DNA of 64,000 nucleotides from Bolinopsis microptera (GCF_026151205.1 NC_087075.1:2452359-2516358), one strand, 5' to 3'; positions 31,101 to 39,820 are shown, counted from the stretch's first letter. Notes: generated by a model not told the origin, from the sequence alone. Numbers and translations are program-made.

Positions 31101-34100
31101 ATAAAACACTTACCACACTGTAATAAAACACTTACCACACTGTAATAAAACACTTACCACGCTGTATGAAACACTTACCACACTGTAATAAAACACTTAC
31201 CACACTGTAATAAAACACTTACCACACTGTAATAAAACACTTACCACACTGTAATAAAACACTTACCACACTGTAATAAAACACTTACCACACTGTAATA
31301 AAACACTTATCACACTGTAATAAAACACTTACCACGCTGTAATAAAACACTTACCACACTGTAATAAAACACTTACCACACTGTAATAAAACACTTACCA
31401 CACTGTAATAAAACACTTACCACACTGTAATAAAACACTTACCACGCTGTAATAAAACACTTACCAAACTGTAATAAAACACTTACCACACTGTAATAAA
31501 ACACTTACCACACTGTAATAAAACACTTACCACACTGTAATAAAACACTTACCACGCTGTAATAAAACACTTACCACACTGTAATAAAACACTTACCACG
31601 CTGTAATAAAACACTTACCACACTGTAATAAAACACTTACCACACTGTAATAAAACACTTACCACGCTGTAATAAAACACTTACCACACTGTAATAAAAC
31701 ACTTACCACACTGTAATAAAACACTTACCACACTGTAATAAAACACTTACCACGCTGTAATAAAACACTTACCACGCTGTAATAAAACACTTACCACGCT
31801 GTAATAAAACACTTACCACACTGTAATAAAACACTTACCACACTGTAATAAAACACTTACCACACTGTAATAAAACACTTACCACACTGTGATAAAACAC
31901 TTACCACACTGTAATAAAACACTTACCACACTGTCATATGCGTCTCGGAGTAGGGAGGGGTTCTTACCCGCTATCTTAATACCCTTCACAAAGGAGGAAA
32001 CCTGGGGGAAATAGTGAATATTATAAAGGAGGAAACCTGGGGAAATAGAGAATATTATAAAGGAGGAAACCTGGGGAAATAGTGAATATTATAAAGGAGG
32101 AAACCTGGGGAAATAGTGAATATTATAAAGGAGGAAACCTGGGGAAATAGAGAATATTATAAAGGAGGAAACCTGGGGAAATAGTGAATATTATAAAGGA
32201 GGAAACCTGGGGAAATAGAGAATATTATAAAGGAGGAAACCTGGGGAAATAGTGAATATTATAAAGGAGGAAACCTGGGGAAATAGAGAATATTATAAAG
32301 GAGGAAACCTGGGGAAATAGAGAATATTATAAAGGAGGAAACCTGGGGGAAAATAGTGAATATTACAGAGGAGGAAACCTGGGAGGAAATAGTGAATATT
32401 ACAGAGGAGGAAACCTAGGAGAAAATAGTGAATATTACAAAAGAGGAAACCTGGGGGAAAATAGTGAATATTACAAAGGAGGAAACCTGGGGGAAATAGT
32501 GAATATTATAAAGGAGGAAACCTGGGGGAAAATAGTGAATATTACAGAGGAGGAAACCTGGGGGAAAATAGTGAATTTTACAGAGGAGGAAACCTAGGAG
32601 GAAATAGTGAATATCACAAAGGAGGAAACCTGGGGGAAAATAGTGAATATTACAGAGGAGGAAACCTGGGAGGAAATAGTGAATATTATAAAGGAGGAAA
32701 CCTAGGAGGAAATAGTGAATATTACAAAGGAGGAAACCTAGGAGAAAATAGTGAATATAACAAAGGAGGAAACCTGGGAGAAAATAGTGAATATTACAAA
32801 GGAGGAAACCTAGGAGGAAATAGTGAATATCACAAAGGAGGAAACCTGGAGGAAATAGTGAATATTACAAAAGAGAAAACCTAGGAGAAAATAGTGAATA
32901 TTACAAAAGAGGAAACCTAGGAGGAAATAGTGAATATAACAAAGGAGGAAACCTGGGAGGTTTAATGAAATAGTGACCTAAATCCATTCGATTATGAAAG
33001 TGAGTAATTTAACTGTGTCAAATCAATCTAAGGGAAACTTAGACAGCAGTATGGTGGACCATGAGTATCACTAATTTTTTTAGGGGGTGGGACATATTGA
33101 CCCATGCCCCATCAGTATCAATGATATTTTTAGGGGGTGGGACATACCTGTCCCATGCCCCATCAGTATCAAAATATTTTTTTCAGAGGGTGGGCCGCCC
33201 CATCAGTATCAAGAAGAAAACATTGGTGGGATTTCGTGTACCATGCCCCATGAGTATCAATAAAAATTTTATGGGGTGGGAAATACCTGTCCCATGCCCC
33301 ATCAGTATCAAAATATTTTTTCAGAGGGTGGGCCGCCCCATCAGTATCAAGAAGAAAACATTGGTGGGATTTCGTGTACCATGCCCCATGAGTATCAATA
33401 AAAATTTTATGGGGTGGGAAATACCTGTCCCATGCCCCATCAGTATCAAAATATTTTTTTCAGAGGGTGGGCCGCCCCATCAGTATCAAGAAGAAAACAT
33501 TGGTGGGATTTCGTGTACCATGCCCCATGAGTATCAATCAAATTTTTGTGGGGTGGGACATACCTGACCCATGCCCCATCAGTATCAAAAACATTTTCAG
33601 AGGGTGGGCCGCCCCATGAGTATCAAAATTTCTTTTTAACGGGTGGGCCGCCCCATGAGTATCAAAATTTCTTTTTAACGGGTGGGACATACCTGACCCA
33701 TGCCCCATCAGTATCAACATTTCTTTTTAACGGGTGGGCCGCCCCATGAGTATCAAAATTTCTTTTTAACGGGTGGGCCGCCCCATGAGTATCAAAATTT
33801 CTTTTTAACGGGTGGGACATACCTGACCCATGCCCCATCAGTATCAAAAACATTTTCAGAGGGTGGGCCGCCCCATGAGTATCAAAATTTCTTTTTAACG
33901 GGTGGGCCGCCCCATGAGTATCAAAATTTCTTTTTAACGGGTGGGACATACTTGACCCATGCCCCATCAGTATCAAAATTTCATTTTAACGGGTGGGCCG
34001 CCCCATGAGTATCAAAATTTCTTTTTAACGGGTGGGCCGCCCCATGAGTATCAAAATTTCTTTTTAACGGGTGGGCCGCCCCATGAGTATCAAAATTTCT

Positions 34101-37100
34101 TTTTAACGGGTGGGACATACCTGACCCATGCCCCATCAGTATCAAAAACATTTTCAGAAGGTGGGCCGCCCCATGAGTATCAAAATTTCTTTTTAACGGG
34201 TGGGCCGCCCCATGAGTATCAAAATTTCTTTTTAACGGGTGGGACATACCTAGCTGACCCATGCCCCATCAGAGTTAGTGGGGACCATAGGCGGCAGCCC
34301 GGCGGCGATCAGATCAGGGAATCATTAAAACCTGTACGAGTGGGACGGTGTGGTTTGGGTAAACGTTAGGGTTAGAGTAAGGGTTAGGGCCAGGGATAGA
34401 TGAGGTTAGGGTTAGGGTTAACGGGTGATACTCGTAAAATATCTGTTCCATATACAGGACCGTCGACGAGTCCAACTCGGCGCGCGTCCTGGTAGGTTGT
34501 AAACCTACAAGGTTAGGGTTAGGGTTAGGTAATACAAACCTTCCTACCTGTACAGATTACAATTGGACCCATCAGATCAAGGGACAGAGGCTGCTTGCCT
34601 TCCGATCAATCTCCGTAACCGTTGCTATTTTTCTGAGTCTGTGCGCGGACGTTTCCATTTCCCGTTGGTTTTGGATCATTACGAAATCCGAAAGACGTCA
34701 AACTGACATGCAACATGGTCACGCACATTCACTGCACTGGTAAGTTGGGTAATTGTAGCGCAGATCGTCCAAACGATCGCTGTCCTGTCGCGTCTTTCGA
34801 ATCATTCCATGTTATATGTGCCGAAATTTAAATTTTAATTGTGAGCCTATTTCGAATTTTTCTGTTTATAATTATAATTGATCGGGATTGGATACAATGC
34901 TCCATGCACGCGAAAGATATAGCGGCCTTGGCAGAGCATTTTACAGTAACGTAGCTTGGGCCAATAAGAATTTAGAACGGTTTGTATTACCTTATTTTAA
35001 TATAACGCGACGCCCACCGGGAGAACTGACAAGTGATGTTACACTACCACTACGGTCTATGCATGTTACGCTTGTGCGCGGGTCTCAAGTTAGGATAAAG
35101 ATTCAGGTTAGGGTTAGTAACCCTAACCTGAACCCTATCCCTATAGGTTAGCGTCACTCGTCAGTTCCTCATGTCACTTTTACAGTAAATTTAAAATTTG
35201 AAATTTCGGACACGCGCGCCGAAATAAAATTTGATAATTACCACAGATACTGTAAACGTATTAATTAGCGCGCGCATTTAATACGCTGTATTAAATGCGC
35301 GTTATTTTCGAAAAATGAGCCTTTCCGCGTTAATTAATGGGCGCGTTAATTTTAAACAATTAAAAAAGCTACGCATTTCTGGATTTTTGCCCATTTTTAG
35401 CTGATTTTGCCCTGTTACATAAAAAACAGGCGTGCGCGTATGAAAATTCAGCTTTGTGCGCGTTAATTAATACGCGCGTTAATTAATAACGCGTTAATTA
35501 CTACGCGCAATCCAATAATCAAATTTTACAATCTAACTCAGCGCGCGGCTCCTGTAGCGTATACGTCATTTTTCTCTGATTGGCACGTGTTTTTTCTGAG
35601 GCTACAATTGGTTCTTAACGATCACGTGAATGCTGGTCTCGCGCACACCAACTTCCAATAAGTATCCGCACTTTTTTCAGGGCGATGGAGGTCGTAATTC
35701 ACTCAGCCCTAATAGAGATTAGGCGGAATGACAGGCTGAGCGCGGCCCAGTAAGCATGATGACGTGGTTACCATGCATGGTATGCGCGTGAAATTGGTAG
35801 ACTGGTTTCTGACGAGTGACATGAGGAACTGAATGACGAGTGACGCTAACCTATAGGGATAGGGTTCAGGTTAGGGTTACTAACCCTAACCTGAACCCTT
35901 ATCCTAACTTGAGACCCGCGCGCAAGCGTAACATATACTGTAGTGGTAGTGTAACATCACTTGTCAGTTCTCCCGGCGGGCGTCGCGTTATATTAAAATA
36001 AGGCAATACAAACCGTCCTAGATTCTTATTGGCCCAAGCTACGTTATACTGTAAAATGCTCCGCCAAGGCCGCTATATCTTACGCGTGCATGGAGCACTG
36101 TATCCAATCCCGATCAATTACAATTATAAACAGAAAAATTCGAAATAGGCTCACAATTAACATTTAAATTTCGGCACATATAACATGGAATGATTCGAAA
36201 GACGCGACAGGACAGCGATCGTTTGGACGATCTGCGCTACAATTACCCAACTTACCAGTGCAGTGAATGTGCGTGACCATGTTGCATGTCAGTTTGACGT
36301 CTTTCGGACTTCGTAACGATCCAAAACCAACGGGAAATGGAATCGTCCACGCACAGACTCAGAAAAATAGCAACGTTTACGGAGATTGATCGGAAGGCAA
36401 GCGGCCTCTGTCCCTTGATCTGATGGGTCCAATTGTAATCTGTACAGGTAGGACGGTTTGTATTACCTAACCCTAACCCTAACCCTAACCTCATCCCTAA
36501 CCCTAACCTCATCCCTAGCCCTAACCCTAACACAAACCCTAACCCTAACCCTTACCCTAACCCTAACGTTTACCCAAACCATACCGTCCCACTCGTACAG
36601 GTTTTAATGATTCCCTGATCTGATCGCCGTCGGGGCTGCCACCTATGGTCCCCACTAACTCTGATGGGGCATGGGTCAGGTATGTCCCACCCGTTAAAAA
36701 AAAATTTTGATACTCATGGGGCGGCCCACCCGTTAAAAAGAAATTTTGATACTCATGGGGCGGCCCACCCTCTGAAAATGTTTTTGATACCGATGGGGCA
36801 TGGGTCAGGTATGTCCCACCCGTTAAAAAGAAATTTTGATACTGATGGGGCATGGGTCAGGTATGTCCCACCTGTTAAAAAGAAATTTTGATACTCATGG
36901 GGCGGCCCACCCGTTAAAAAGAAATTTTGATACTCATGGGGCGGCCCACCCTCTGAAAATGTTTTTGATACTGATGGGGCATGGGTCAGGTATGTCCCAC
37001 CCGTTAAAAAGAAATTTTGATACTCATGGGGCGGCCCAACCGTTAAAAAGAAATTTTGATACTGATGGGGCATGGGTCAGGTATGTCCCACCCGTTAAAA

Positions 37101-39763
37101 AGAAATTTTGATACTCATGGGGCGGCCCACCCGTTAAAAAGAAATTTTGATACTCATGGGGCGGCCCACCCTCTGAAAATGTTTTTGATACTGATGGGGC
37201 ATGGGTCAGGTATGTCCCACCCGTTAAAATGAAATTTTGATACTCATGGGGCGGCCCACCCGTTAAAAAGAAATTTTTATACTCATGGGGCGGCCCACCC
37301 GTTAAAAAGAAATTTTGATATTCATGGGGCGGCCCACCCGTTAAAAAGAAATTTTGATACTCATGGGGCGGCCCACCCTCTGAAAATGTTTTTGATACTG
37401 ATGGGGCATGGGTCAGGTATGTCCCACCCGTTAAAAAGAAATTTTGATACTCATGGGGCGGCCCACCCGTTAAAAAGAAATTTTGATATTCATGGGGCGG
37501 CCCACCCTCTGAAAATATTTTTGATACTGATGGGGTATGGGTCAGGTATGTCCCACCCGTAAAAAAGAAATTTTGATACTCATGGGGCGGCCCACCCGTT
37601 AAAAAGAAATTTTGATACTGATGGGGCAAGGGTCAGGTATGTCCCACCCGTTAAAAAGAAATTCTGATACTCATGGGGCGGCCCACTCGTTAAAAAGAAA
37701 TTTTGATACTCATGGGGCGGCCCACCCTCTGAAAATGTTTTTGATACTGATGGGGCATGGGTCAGGTATGTCCCACCCGTTAAAAAGAAATTCTGATACT
37801 CATGGGGCGGCCCACCCGTTAAAACAAATTTTGATACTCATGGGGCGGCCCACCCTCTGAAAATGTTTTTGATACTGATGGGGCATGGGTCAGGTATGTC
37901 CCACCCCCTAAAAATATCATTGATACTGATGGGGCATGGGTCAGATATGTCCCACCCGTTAAAAAGAAATTTTGATACTCATGGGGCGGCCTACCCGTTA
38001 AAAAGAAATTTTGATACTCATGGGGCGGCCCACCCTCTGAAAATGTTTTTGATACTCATGGGGCATGGGTCAGGTATGTCCCACCCGTTAAAAAGAAATT
38101 TTGATACTCATGGGGCGGCCCAACCGTTAAAAAGAAATTTTGATACTGATGGGGCATGGGTCAGGTATGTCCCACCCGTTAAAAAGAAATTTTGATACTC
38201 ATGGGGCGGCCCACCCGTTAAAAAGAAATTTTGATACTCATGGGGCGGCCCACCCTCTGAAAATGTTTTTGATACTGATGGGGCATGGGTCAGGTATGTC
38301 CCACCGGTTAAAAAGAAATTTTGATACTCATGGGGCGGCCCAACCGTTAAAAAGAAATTTTGATACTGATGGGGCATGGGTCAGGTATGTCCCACCCGTT
38401 AAAAAGAAATTTTGATACTCATGGGGCGGCCCACCCGTTAAAAAGAAATTTTGATACTCATGGGGCGGCCCACCCGCTAAAAAGAAATTTTTATACTCAT
38501 GGGGCGGCCCACCCGTTAAAAAGAAATTTTGATACTGATGGGGCATGGGTCAGGTATGTCCCACCCGTTAAAAAGAAATTTTTTTTTCTTTTTTTTTGTT
38601 TTTTTGGTTTTTTTTCTTTTTTTTCTTTAAAAAAAAGAAAAAAAAAGAAATTTTGATACTCATGGGGCGGCCCACCCTCTGAAAATGTTTTTGATACTGA
38701 TGGGGCATGGGTCAGGTATGTCCCACCCCACAAAAATTTGATTGATACTCATGGGGCATGGTACACGAAATCCCACCAATGTTTTCTTCTTGATACTGAT
38801 GGGGCGGCCAACCCTCTGAAAAAAATATTTTGATACTGATGGGGCATGGGACAGGTATTTCCCACCCCATAAAATTTTTATTGATACTCATGGGGCATGG
38901 TACACGGAATCCCACCAATGTTTTCTTCTTGATACTGATGGGGCGGCCCACCCTCTGAAAAAAATATTTTGATACTGATGGGGCATGGGACAGGTATTTC
39001 CCACCCCATAAAATTTTTATTGATACTCATGGGGCATGGTACACGAAATCCCACCAATGTTTTCTTCTTGATACTGATGGGGCGGCCCACCCTCTGAAAA
39101 AAATATTTTGATACTGATGGGGCATGGGACAGGTATGTCCCACCCCCTAAAAATATCATTGATACTGATGGGGCATGGGTCAATATGTCCCACCCCCTAA
39201 AAAAATTAGTGATACTCATGGTCCACCATACAGCAGCCCTATTTTTATTAAATGAAAGCGATAACTGCTACTATTTAAGTATTAATGAAAGTAAAAGTAA
39301 TAACTAACTACAGTAAAACCTCGATTTACCGCAAACCCCGATTTACCGCAAACCCCGATTGACCGCAAACCCCGATTGACCGCAAACCCCGATTTACCGC
39401 AAACCCCGATTTACCGCGGCCAATGGCCATTTCCTTCTGGCTTCTCCCAAATAGGACTTAAAAATATTAGAACCTGGTCGTAGAAGAATTTGAACATTTC
39501 CATCCCATCCTGTACAATTTCTTTAAAGTAGACATTGTCGTCAGTCAGATCCACATAATTCTTTATCTGAACAAAGTAAGTTTTAATATTATTGATGTTT
39601 GGGACACTGTTCCGACTAACAGTAACACGCATGTGGGCAACTTTAATTACTTACTACTAACCTTGTGCAGTTTGCCGTATATTCCTGATTTGTTCCGACT
39701 CTTGATATCCTCCATAGTGCTCTCATCTCTGTTCCACAAATCAGACATGTTCTTCTTCAGGTC
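1032..39763 (-). CDS. Multi-exon gene: helical N-terminus, CAP-Gly, IQ motif, transglutaminase-like protein (3' end beyond window)
   Basis: Ten exons can be joined on the minus strand: A 39662-39763, B 39474-39566, C 31927-32001, D 9514-9665, E 9244-9318, F 8812-8910, G 3266-3374, H 2775-2854, I 2400-2519, J 1032-1194. All introns are GT-AG, every phase agrees, and the sum is 1068 nt (356 codons). Numbering from the Met in exon A: 1-136 is helix-rich; 147-211 is a CAP-Gly domain (AGDRVATLGYTGTV, then YVGPTEIAEGVWVG, GGNDGT, YFKCELGRGVFARPNMV); 231-241 is an IQ motif (VLIQRLVRNYR); 258-351 begins a transglutaminase-like/kyphoscoliosis-peptidase-like domain (KARAIY, WITENISY, RTSVCAGYANLF with catalytic-type Cys331). 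CAP-Gly domains bind tubulin or EB-type tails and IQ motifs bind calmodulin, so a cytoskeletal role is likely. The His/Asp part of the catalytic triad should lie in exons beyond position 1. The first exon and the B-C link are the least certain. Confidence 0.85.
1195..2258. repeat. 38-bp minisatellite abutting exon J, units carry the splice acceptor
   Basis: There are about 28 copies of a 37-38 bp unit (GATTCATTTGGGATGTGGTG, then TTTACATTAGTTGGTGTT). On the minus strand the unit reads ...CACCACATCCCAG|ATGGAT, the real acceptor and first bases of exon J. The AG is kept in many copies near the exon and changed to CCCAAATG in most distant ones. Confidence 0.95.
2400..2519 (-). CDS. Exon I: N-terminal part of the transglutaminase-like domain
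   Basis: The acceptor is CATGATCCCAG|G and the donor ATCTACAG|GTATTT. It has 1 + 117 + 2 nt: DIDMHAINAPTEATESLQML, AQYLTSKFSDEGHKARAIY. The KARAIY end followed by R-W-I is characteristic of the transglutaminase-like/KY peptidase family. The AG remainder plus the A of exon J makes the Arg of RWITENISY. Confidence 0.9.
2521..2649. repeat. 43-bp triplication abutting exon I, carries the acceptor CATGATCCCAG
   Basis: Three identical 43-bp copies start at 2521, 2564 and 2607. On the minus strand each ends CACATGATCCCAG. Only the exon-proximal copy is followed by exon I (GGATATAG); the others are followed by TTCCTACAAG. Confidence 0.95.
2775..2854 (-). CDS. Exon H: IQ motif
   Basis: The acceptor is TTGTACCCAAG|GTACTG and the donor GAGCTCCA|GTAAGTTC. 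It has 26 codons plus two bases: VLIQRLVRNYRARKKAEKIK, NAPKEL. IQRLVRNYRAR fits the calmodulin/light-chain IQ pattern with Asn in place of Gly. The intron before it is a TTATTG hexanucleotide run that is itself open in this frame (Ile-Val repeat), so the exact acceptor is less certain than the donor. Confidence 0.8.
2862..2945. repeat. AATAAC hexanucleotide microsatellite
   Basis: About 14 copies of AATAAC with two C/T-type interruptions (ACGATA). On the minus strand this is a TTATTG run directly before the exon H acceptor, where it may act as part of the pyrimidine-rich tract. Confidence 0.95.
3151..3272. repeat. Short repeats copying the exon G donor
   Basis: Units of CACGTGTCAAGCCAGCACT and variants are interleaved with CTTACCACAGCTC. 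On the minus strand the second motif is GAGCTGTG|GTAAG, the exon G end and donor. It occurs at the real site (GT at 3265-3264) and again 68 bp downstream (3197-3196). Confidence 0.85.
3266..3374 (-). CDS. Exon G: end of the CAP-Gly domain
   Basis: The acceptor is TTCCTGTTGCAG|G and the donor AGAGCTGTG|GTAAGT. It has 1 + 108 nt: YFKCELGRGVFARPNMVAFY, KVEKNTASMWTLSRAV. The GVFARPNMV end matches the (G)(L/V)FVRP end of CAP-Gly domains. Partial degenerate copies of the acceptor plus the start of this exon lie upstream at 3472-3520 and 3588-3635. A second copy of its donor lies downstream at 3196-3197. Confidence 0.9.
3378..3640. repeat. Degenerate partial copies of exon G and its acceptor, with GTAACC repeats
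   Basis: Two further copies of the CCTGTTGCAG acceptor (AG sides at 3511-3513 and 3619-3621) are followed by a shortened exon G start. The copies lack TATTTCAAGTGTGAGCT or more and are separated by GTAACC(G/A)TA-type repeats. They are duplicated exon-intron boundaries, not usable full exons. Confidence 0.8.
3699..3815. repeat. Perfect 53-bp inverted repeat (hairpin, 11-nt loop)
   Basis: The left arm 3699-3751 and right arm 3763-3815 are exact reverse complements, with loop TAACTTCCTTG. It sits in the F-G intron between exon G copies and the 76-bp array. It could be a tiny MITE or a recent palindromic duplication; no target-site duplication is evident. Confidence 0.95.
3866..8811. repeat. 76-bp minisatellite filling the F-G intron (about 65 copies)
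   Basis: The unit is about 76 bp (AGTATCCAGAACTACCACCT and on to ACAGAACTCCTCACT) with variants CCCCAC/CCACAC, ATATAAGG/ACAAGG and short deletions. On the minus strand each unit contains TA|GTGAGGAGTTCTG, the same core as the exon F donor AAAAG|GTGAGGAGTTCTG at the array's edge. Short open reading frames inside are by-products of the repeat. Confidence 0.97.
8812..8910 (-). CDS. Exon F: core of the CAP-Gly domain
   Basis: The acceptor is TTATCTAACAG|A and the donor TTCAAAAG|GTGAGG. It has 1 + 96 + 2 nt: YVGPTEIAEGVWVG, MEGDKMVPGGNDGTHKFK. It contains the GxWVG strand and a GGNDG variant of the CAP-Gly GKNDG signature, with Lys replaced by Gly. The two leftover bases AG join the G of exon G to give Arg before YFKC, exactly where CAP-Gly domains have (R)YF. 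Confidence 0.9.
9021..9270. repeat. 32-bp repeats copying the exon E end and donor (about 8 copies)
   Basis: The unit contains GTAATAACCTGACAGTTCCA, then GTGTATCCTAAA. On the minus strand it reads ACACTGGAACTGTCAG|GTTATTAC, the last codons of exon E plus its donor. Two copies carry a small deletion (TATCAAGTAAT). Confidence 0.93.
9244..9318 (-). CDS. Exon E: start of the CAP-Gly domain
   Basis: The acceptor is CTCCTTTGTAG|G and the donor ACTGTCAG|GTTATT. It has 1 + 72 + 2 nt: KSDDTTCPFQAGDRVATLGY, TGTV. The GDRV...GYTGTVR start is typical of CAP-Gly domains. Reading on through the donor hits TAG within four codons. The donor and the exon end are re-copied about eight times downstream (array 9021-9270). 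Confidence 0.9.
9514..9665 (-). CDS. Exon D of the CAP-Gly/IQ/TGase-like gene
   Basis: The acceptor is GGCTCCCGCCAG|ACG in phase 0 and the donor TCTCTAA|GTACAT in phase 2. It holds 50 codons plus two bases: TTELLALINLAELGTYMEIG, EEALLTALEDFEHALKDFDR, LLRALVISIS. The peptide is strongly helical. The phase 2 remainder AA joins the G of exon E to give Lys. Confidence 0.85.
9818..31927. repeat. 22-kb satellite of a 22-bp unit inside the C-D intron, every unit with donor and acceptor
   Basis: Roughly 1000 copies (22,110 bp / 22) of TAATAAAACACTTACCAC + ACTG run without interruption. On the minus strand the unit is TGTG|GTAAGTGTTTTATTACAG: a consensus donor and acceptor 18 nt apart and a 4-nt interval. 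Variation is concentrated at a few sites (CACAC/CACGC/CAAAC; TAATAA/TGCTAA; AAAACAC/AAAGCAC). The donor-encoding TTACC and the CTG for the acceptor are almost always kept. The exon C donor at 31926-31925 is the last unit. Confidence 0.97.
31927..32001 (-). CDS. Exon C of the CAP-Gly/IQ/TGase-like gene
   Basis: The acceptor is TTCCCCCAG|GTTTCC and the donor GACAGTGTG|GTAAGTG. It has 25 codons, phase 0 at both ends: VSSFVKGIKIAG then KNPSLLRDAYDSV. Both edges run directly into tandem arrays. On the acceptor side the 34-bp array repeats CCCAG|GTTTCCTCCTTT; on the donor side the 22-bp array repeats GTG|GTAAGTG. Confidence 0.8.
31990..32958. repeat. 34-bp minisatellite copying the exon C acceptor (about 28 copies)
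   Basis: The unit is AAAGGAGGAAACCTGGGGAA, then ATAGTGAATATTAT (34-35 bp), more diverged toward 32400-32960. On the minus strand it reads TTCACTATTTCCCCAG|GTTTCCTCCTTT, that is, the exon C acceptor and the first 12 nt of the exon. The copies beside the exon are the most uniform. Confidence 0.95.
34365..34526. repeat. Telomere-like TTAGGG repeats, left arm of foldback
   Basis: Imperfect GGGTTA runs occur at about 34365-34421 and 34510-34527. They mirror CCCTAA runs at 36466-36566 in the right arm, so they belong to the element and do not mark a chromosome end. Confidence 0.85.
35104..35130. repeat. Telomere-motif palindrome inside foldback arm
   Basis: CAGGTTAGGGTTA-G-TAACCCTAACCTG is a perfect 13-bp-arm palindrome. 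The same palindrome recurs in the right arm at about 35869-35895. Confidence 0.9.
35177..35815. other. Central unpaired segment of the foldback element
   Basis: About 640 bp rich in CGCG and TTAATTAA, with small palindromes around 35268-35310 and 35460-35510. No coding sequence was recognised. It holds a motif (35722-35753) that recurs outside the element at 40000-40032. Confidence 0.6.
36466..36566. repeat. Telomere-like CCCTAA repeats, right arm of foldback
   Basis: Runs of CCCTAA with CCTCATC interruptions. They are the inverted counterpart of the left-arm block and longer than it, showing copy-number drift between the arms. Confidence 0.88.
39311..39417. repeat. 17-bp tandem repeat with a pogo/Tigger-like terminus
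   Basis: TACAGTAAAACCTCGATTTA is followed by six CCGCAAACCCCGATT(T/G)A units. The CAGTAAAACCTCG start resembles pogo/Tigger-type terminal inverted repeats, but no matching second end or transposase was found, so it may be a remnant or a solo end. Confidence 0.5.
39474..39566 (-). CDS. Exon B of the CAP-Gly/IQ/TGase-like gene
   Basis: The acceptor is ACTTTGTTCAG|ATAAAG and the donor GACCAG|GTTCTA. The exon has 31 codons in phase 0 at both ends (IKNYVDLTDDNVYFKEIVQD, then GMEMFKFFYDQ). The amphipathic helical character continues into exon C (VSSFVKGIKIAG), which would suit a BAR-like or other coiled-coil region; that assignment is only a suggestion. The intron that follows is 7.5 kb and holds the foldback element. 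Confidence 0.65.
39662..39763 (-). CDS. Exon A of the CAP-Gly/IQ/TGase-like gene (possible first coding exon)
   Basis: The acceptor is GCTCCAG|GAC and the donor CACAAG|GTTAGT, phase 0 to phase 0, 34 codons. A Met six codons in (39748-39746) could be the start: MSDLWNRDESTMEDIKSR, then NKSGIYGKLHK. No upstream exon with a matching phase 0 donor was found in the 700 bp before it, so translation may begin here or an upstream exon may lie further away. The peptide is charged and helix-prone. Confidence 0.6.
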
Positions 39764-39820
39764 CTGGAGCGTTCATTTTAAGATCATTCAAATAATGATC
39801 TTTAGAGTATTTTTTTAACT

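Larger units (their letters stand above)
33050..39230. mobile_element. 6.2-kb foldback-type DNA transposon
   Basis: The ends are inverted repeats beginning TATGGTGGACCATGAGTAT (left, 33050; right end 39230), flanked by direct CAGCAG (33044-33049 and 39231-39236), a likely 6-bp target duplication. The inverted arms run inward to about 35176 and 35816. Outer arm parts are tandem blocks (33.1-34.26 kb and 36.66-39.2 kb) mixing GCCGCCCCATGAGTATCAAA and CATGCCCCATCAGTATC modules. Inner parts are unique, with TTAGGG-type repeats. No transposase is visible, so it is non-autonomous. Architecture matches foldback elements such as Drosophila FB; the superfamily is unknown. It lies in the B-C intron of the minus-strand gene. 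Confidence 0.85.

Noticed and set aside
9818-31927. CRISPR-like array
   Set aside because: Pure tandem 22-bp units with no spacers, in a eukaryotic intron.
34888-35151. 87-codon plus frame inside the foldback
   Set aside because: No recognisable domain; ends in the telomere-like palindrome and lies in a duplicated inverted arm.
34365-36566. True telomere or chromosome end
   Set aside because: The blocks are internal, imperfect, and inverted copies of each other within a transposon.
38576-38660. Poly-T/poly-A stretch as a retroposon tail
   Set aside because: It is a local low-complexity expansion of the AAAAAGAAATTTT part of the arm repeat, with no adjoining retroposed gene.
33061-39219. 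Many 60-200 codon frames (MPHQYQNFFLTGG and similar) in the foldback arms
   Set aside because: They appear in both strands and both arms as translations of the arm minisatellite.
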